The notes under the pieces are model-generated. The model made no database searches, was not told the origin of the DNA, and saw nothing but the letters and a program-made list of their open reading frames with translations. Positions 5,709-8,461 of a DNA stretch of 8,461 nt are shown here, piece after piece. The translations under genes and the position numbers were made by a program. The stretch comes from an uncultured Mycoplasmatota bacterium (GTDB lineage Bacteria > Bacillota_I > Bacilli_A > RF39 > UBA660), in NCBI GenBank assembly GCA_948469295.1, contig CAOKLK010000017.1, positions 1-8,461 on the forward strand, written 5' to 3'. Each line of letters starts with the position of its first letter. The first letter of the stretch is position 1.

Positions 5709-6560
5709 ATGAAATTTATGACTACTAAAGAAGCCGTAAAAAAATGGAAACAGTTGGAATATTCCTGTTGATGCAATAAAACCTGTGGATAAACGAGTTC
5801 AGATATTAGAGAATTTATTGTTGATTTAGAGAATAATTATTTTAATGAAGTCGACCAATTAAAAAGAGAATTAGATAATAAAAGACCAATTCCTAAAGAA
5901 ACTTTAAGATCATTAGAAGAATCGATTAATCTTGAATGGACTTATAACAGTAATGGGATAGAAGGTAATACTTTGACACTTAGGGAAACACAAGTAGTGT
6001 TGGAGGGAATTACAGTTGGAGGAAAATCAATAAAAGAGCATTTAGAGGTAATTAATCATGAGAAGGCTATTTTATATTTAAATGATTTGGTAAAAAAGAA
6101 TAATCCAATTACTGAGTGGAATATCAAAGGTATTCATCAATTAATTTTAAAAGATATTGATGATAAAAATGCAGGAAGATACAGAAGAGAAAATGTTAGT
6201 ATAAAGGGTGCAACTCATATTCCACCTGATTATTTGAAAGTTCCAGAACTAATGGAAAAATTAGTTCTAAATTATGAAAATTGGAATAATATCCATCCAA
6301 TTATTCAGGCAGCTTTATTACATGGGGAATTAGTTAAAATTAATCCATTTGTGGATGGGAATGGTAGGACATCTAGGCTACTTATGAATTTAGATTTAAT
6401 GAATCATGGATATAATCCAGTGATAATAAAAAAAGAAGATAGATTAGAATATTATGAAGCATTAGATAAAGCTCATATAACAGGAAATTACACAGATTTT
6501 ATCCAATTAATAACTAGATTAGAGATTGAAATGTTAAATAAGTATTTAGAATTATTATAG
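5709..6560 (+). pseudogene. fic: Decayed HTH-Fic domain protein
   Basis: Fic enzymes transfer AMP or related groups to target proteins. The remnant opens MKFMTTKEAVKKW (5709), the start of an HTH module found before Fic domains. It then loses roughly 25 codons and shifts frame, giving IPVDAIKPVDKRV from about 5761, and shifts again near 5797. From 5793 the original frame is open to TAG 6558-6560. It encodes the inhibitory motif SNGIEG (5949-5966, class (S/T)xxxE(G/N)), the GRYRRENV and IPPDYL segments, and the FIC core. The core reads NPFVDGNGRTSR instead of HPFxxGNGRxxR, so the catalytic His is Asn (codon AAT, 6342-6344). No ATG or good Shine-Dalgarno precedes the long frame. Both the frameshifts and the lost His argue for a dead enzyme. 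Confidence 0.85.
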
Positions 6561-6572
6561 GAGGGCTATTTA

Positions 6573-6853
6573 ATAAATAAAGAAAAACAAGAAAGCAAAA
6601 GTAAGATATTAAAATTTATTTATTATGATGAAAATGCTGCGATGAATTATTAACAATTATGAATGATGGAAATATTACAATAGAGAAAATAAATAAAGAT
6701 GTTTTAAATGTTGCCTTATTTAGAATGACAGATAAAGAATGGCGAGATAATAATCCAAAATTAGCAAAAGAAGGAAATATGAGGGATTACGCTAATTTAT
6801 TACATTTGGTAATATTAAAAAATCTTCAAAAGACAAATGCTGAGTTAATTTAA
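6573..6853 (+). pseudogene. KilA-N-type protein C-terminal fragment
   Basis: The segment after fic begins with GGAGGG (6560-6565) and an open frame starting at ATA 6573 (INKEKQESKSKILKF...), as if an ATG had mutated. It stops at 6651-6653 and I do not recognise it. A second frame, open from 6632 to TAA 6851-6853 (first ATG 6659), encodes DVLNVALFRMTDKEWRD, then GNMRDYANLLHLVIL and NAELI. This matches the C-terminal part of phage-type KilA-N domain proteins (pattern LNVALFGMTAKEWRD...GNIRDYA...NLE..NA.LI). The DNA-binding KilA-N domain is absent. I read it as an internally deleted, frameshifted remnant; a translated 64-aa protein from 6659 is less likely because no Shine-Dalgarno is seen there. 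Confidence 0.6.
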
Positions 6854-6918
6854 GAAAAAGTATCCTAAAATGAGAGATTAGTAAGAGTTAATAAGAAAAT
6901 GTTAAGGAGGTGTGAAAA

Positions 6919-7944
6919 GTGAGTGATAAATTAATTGGTAATGAAAAAAATATTTTATTTTATAATGATGAAGAAGGAAATATTAAAGTGGAAGTATTAT
7001 TAGAAAACGAAGATATTTGGCTAAATACTGAAGCATTATCAACTCTTTTTGATATTGATAGAAGTGGAATTGTTAAACATATCAGTAATATTTACAAAGA
7101 TGAAGAACTAGAAGAAAAGTCAACTTGTGCAAAAATTGCACAAGTTCAAAAAGAGGGAAACAGAAATGTAAAAAGAGTTTATCCATACTATAATCTGGAT
7201 ATGATTATTTCTATTGGATTTAGAGTTAATTCCAAAAAGGCAATTAAATTTAGAACTTGGGCAAATAAAATAATTAAAGATTATATGGTACAAGGATTTG
7301 CTTTAAATGATGAAAGATTTATGAAAGCAAGAAAGTCTGATCAAGAATATTTTAAAAGATTGCTTGAAAGAATTAAATTAATTCGTACAAGTGAAAGAAT
7401 GTTTTATCAAAAAATTACTGATATTTTTGCTGAATGTTCAATTGATTATGATAAAGATAGTGATATGGCAATAACGTTTTATAAAACAATTCAAAATAAA
7501 TTCCACTTTGCTATCACTGGTCAGACTGCTGCTGAAATTGTATATAAAAGAGTTGATTCAAAAAAAGATAATATGGGACTGACAACATGGGAGAATTCTC
7601 CTGATGGAAAAATCTTAAAATCAGATGTTGTAATTGCTAAAAACTATTTAGATGAAAAAGAGATTAAGAATATGAATAATTTAGTTAACTTATTTTTAGA
7701 TATTGCTGAAAATAATGCTGAAAGAAATATTGCAATGTATATGAATGATTGGAAAAACGAAGTGGAAAATGCATTAAGAGTATTTCATTATAATGTTTTA
7801 GAGGGAAAAGGTAAAATCTCACATAAACAAGCAAAAGAGAAAGCTGAAAGTGAATATGAAAAATACAAAGTTATTCAAGATAATAATTATGTATCCGATT
7901 TTGATAGATTGTTAAAAGAAACAAAGCAAATAGAAGATAAGTAA
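6919..7944 (+). CDS. rhuM: RhuM family protein (virulence RhuM, intact)
   Basis: The 341-residue product matches the RhuM family, named after a gene on Salmonella pathogenicity island 3 and common on mobile elements; the biochemical role is not established. Family segments in order: VLLENEDIWLNTEALSTLF (about 26-44); the STCAKIAQVQKEGN stretch (about 68-81) before YYNLDMIISIGFRVNSKKA; FRTWANKIIKDYMVQGFALN; ERIKLIRTSERMFYQKITDI; TGQTAAEIVYKR; and GLTTWENSPDGKILKSDVVIAKNYL. The N-terminal half resembles phage BRO/ANT-type DNA-binding regions. The start is GTG 6919, behind an ideal AAGGAGG (6904-6910). It is the only gene in the relic element with no defect. No clear promoter precedes it, so it may depend on the fic promoter. 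RhuM-like and Fic domains are also known fused, which may explain their pairing here. Confidence 0.92.
   Translation: MSDKLIGNEKNILFYNDEEGNIKVEVLLENEDIWLNTEALSTLFDIDRSGIVKHISNIYKDEELEEKSTCAKIAQVQKEGNRNVKRVYPYYNLDMIISIGFRVNSKKAIKFRTWANKIIKDYMVQGFALNDERFMKARKSDQEYFKRLLERIKLIRTSERMFYQKITDIFAECSIDYDKDSDMAITFYKTIQNKFHFAITGQTAAEIVYKRVDSKKDNMGLTTWENSPDGKILKSDVVIAKNYLDEKEIKNMNNLVNLFLDIAENNAERNIAMYMNDWKNEVENALRVFHYNVLEGKGKISHKQAKEKAESEYEKYKVIQDNNYVSDFDRLLKETKQIEDK
7122..7146. repeat. 11-bp perfect inverted repeat inside rhuM
   Basis: AACTTGTGCAA (7122-7132) and TTGCACAAGTT (7136-7146) are exact reverse complements around AAA. The arms encode the STCAKIAQVQ stretch. The repeat could form an mRNA hairpin or a dimeric protein site. 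Confidence 0.7.
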
Positions 7945-7993
7945 TTTGCTCATTTTATAAAATATTAAAATATGATAATGGCAGTGAATGAAT

Positions 7994-8019
7994 GTGGACA
8001 ATGTCCTCAATTTGTCCAC
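7994..8019. repeat. Inverted repeat upstream of right direct repeat
   Basis: GTGGACAA (7994-8001) and TTGTCCAC (8012-8019) are perfect 8-bp arms with a 10-bp spacer. A nested palindrome, GGACA-A-TGTCC, lies at 7996-8006. Position just inside the right repeat suits an integrase arm or core site, or the 3' end of a lost integrase gene. Function is not known. Confidence 0.5.
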
Positions 8020-8040
8020 AAAATTTTAAAAATAATAGCC

Positions 8041-8070
8041 AAAACACCGACAAATAAAAGAGTGTTAACA
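8041..8070 (+). repeat. Right direct repeat (putative attR)
   Basis: It begins AAAACACCGACAAATAAAAG and ends AGTGTTAACA; it differs from the left copy at three positions (two T/C, one G/A). It forms the 5' arm of the terminator that follows. Confidence 0.65.
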
Positions 8071-8090
8071 GTAATTGTTAATACTTTTTT
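8056..8090 (+). terminator. Terminator after rhuM at the right repeat
   Basis: AAAAGAGTGTTAACA (8056-8070) pairs with TGTTAATACTTTTTT (8076-8090) around loop GTAAT, with two G-U wobbles; the T-run doubles as the arm's end. It has the same design as the terminator after secA. The rhuM transcript would extend about 145 nt past its stop. Bases 8091-8180 hold nothing I can recognise. Confidence 0.8.
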
Positions 8091-8181
8091 ATTTTATTAA
8101 AAAATAAATAAAACATTTGTCGATTAAATAATAATTCAAATGAAACGTAATAAATTTTAACTATATATCCAATAAAAAGTA

Positions 8182-8209
8182 TTGCAAAAAAATTTTTTTG
8201 TGCTATAAT
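8182..8209 (+). promoter_or_regulatory. Promoter of the NPCBM protein gene
   Basis: TTGCAA (8182-8187) and TATAAT (8204-8209) with a 16-bp spacer; TGC precedes the -10, making it extended. It lies about 20 bp before the Shine-Dalgarno GGGGAG. Confidence 0.8.
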
Positions 8210-8244
8210 AAGCAACATTTAATAAAAAAGGGGAGTTTTGGATA

Positions 8245-8461
8245 ATGAAAATTATAGAATCAAAAAAAGCGAAATATTTCATAGGAATATTATGTATTTT
8301 AGCATTAATTGTGTTTTTACCAAAATATTATAAAATGAATCAACAAGATACAAATACAATAGCAAATATTCCAGCAAATACAAATACAACAATTCAAGAA
8401 AATGTGGAATTCACCTATCTATCAGATATAGATTACATAGCAAGTGAATCAAAAAGTGGCT
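8245..8461 (+). CDS. N-terminally anchored extracellular protein, likely NPCBM/NEW2 domain, 3'-truncated
   Basis: ATG 8245 follows GGGGAG (8230-8235) by 9 bp, and 72 codons are visible before the window ends. A basic start (Lys2, 7, 8, 10) is followed by a single hydrophobic helix (about 11-27) and no signal-peptidase or lipobox site I trust, so it is probably a membrane anchor or uncleaved signal. A Thr/Asn-rich linker with repeated NTNT (about 37-54) leads to FTYLSDIDYIASESKSG. That phrase resembles the opening of NPCBM/NEW2 carbohydrate-binding domains, which often begin YLSDLxYxxxxSxxGxG. The role of the full protein cannot be told from this part. It has its own promoter and lies outside the relic element. 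Confidence 0.75.
   Translation, partial: MKIIESKKAKYFIGILCILALIVFLPKYYKMNQQDTNTIANIPANTNTTIQENVEFTYLSDIDYIASESKSG

Larger units (their letters stand above)
5438..8070. mobile_element. Relic of a small integrative element bounded by direct repeats
   Basis: Two 30-bp direct repeats (27/30 identical) enclose about 2.6 kb. The contents are typical of mobile elements: an integrase N-terminal remnant, a broken HTH-Fic gene, a KilA-N-type fragment and an intact rhuM. No replication or intact recombination gene is present, so it should no longer be self-mobile. The boundaries are inferred from the repeats and from a change from tidy core genes to decayed ones. Alternatively the repeats are two members of a dispersed family and the island arrived in several steps. 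Confidence 0.6.

Noticed and set aside
8245..8300. Lipoprotein signal for the NPCBM-type protein (Cys in GILC)
   Set aside because: The residue before Cys is Leu and the Cys lies within the hydrophobic core, not a lipobox.
1..8461. tRNA, rRNA or CRISPR arrays; TGA read as Trp
   Set aside because: No cloverleaf, rRNA or regularly spaced repeats were seen, also not at the att-like repeats; TGA ends core genes, so the code is standard.

Overview
The window is AT-rich throughout and uses the standard code: secA and agrB end in TGA, and Trp is always TGG. It has Gram-positive Shine-Dalgarno sites, an agr peptide quorum-sensing locus, a long-form hpf next to secA, and the N-terminus of an NPCBM-type surface protein. 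This points to a low-GC Bacillota, probably host-associated and possibly in the Erysipelotrichia/RF39-like or clostridial part of the phylum. The genus cannot be fixed from the sequence.

Bases 1-1955 hold an agr-type locus. A 5'-truncated AgrC-like histidine kinase (+) converges on agrB-agrD (-). AgrD is only 38 aa. A perfect-stem hairpin between the two arms can terminate transcription in both directions. The 325-bp intergenic region upstream of agrB holds two 9-bp direct repeats spaced by 12 bp, the architecture bound by LytTR-type regulators such as AgrA and ComE. They sit just upstream of -10 boxes that point toward the cold-shock gene.

Bases 1956-5349 are core genome: a cold-shock protein, long-form hibernation promoting factor and SecA. 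Each has its own likely -10 element. Three terminators in the window (agrC, csp, hpf) overlap the stop codon of the gene they end. hpf-secA is a conserved Bacillota neighbourhood.

Bases 5438-8070 look like the relic of a small integrative element. It is bounded by 30-bp direct repeats (27/30 identical), each forming the 5' arm of a rho-independent terminator. Inside are an integrase N-terminal remnant with tandem stops, a decayed HTH-Fic gene, a KilA-N-type C-terminal fragment, and one intact gene, rhuM. The Fic gene has frameshifts, a lost HTH segment and His-to-Asn in the FIC motif. Its promoter is near-consensus and carries a palindromic operator. prfB, which usually follows secA, is not present after secA in the window.

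From 8101 the chromosome resumes with a clear promoter and the start of an N-terminally anchored extracellular protein with an NPCBM-like motif, cut by the window end.

The items most worth a second look are the agr locus with a possible six-residue peptide ring, the LytTR-type repeat placed to drive csp rather than agrB, and the relic island in which only rhuM stays intact.
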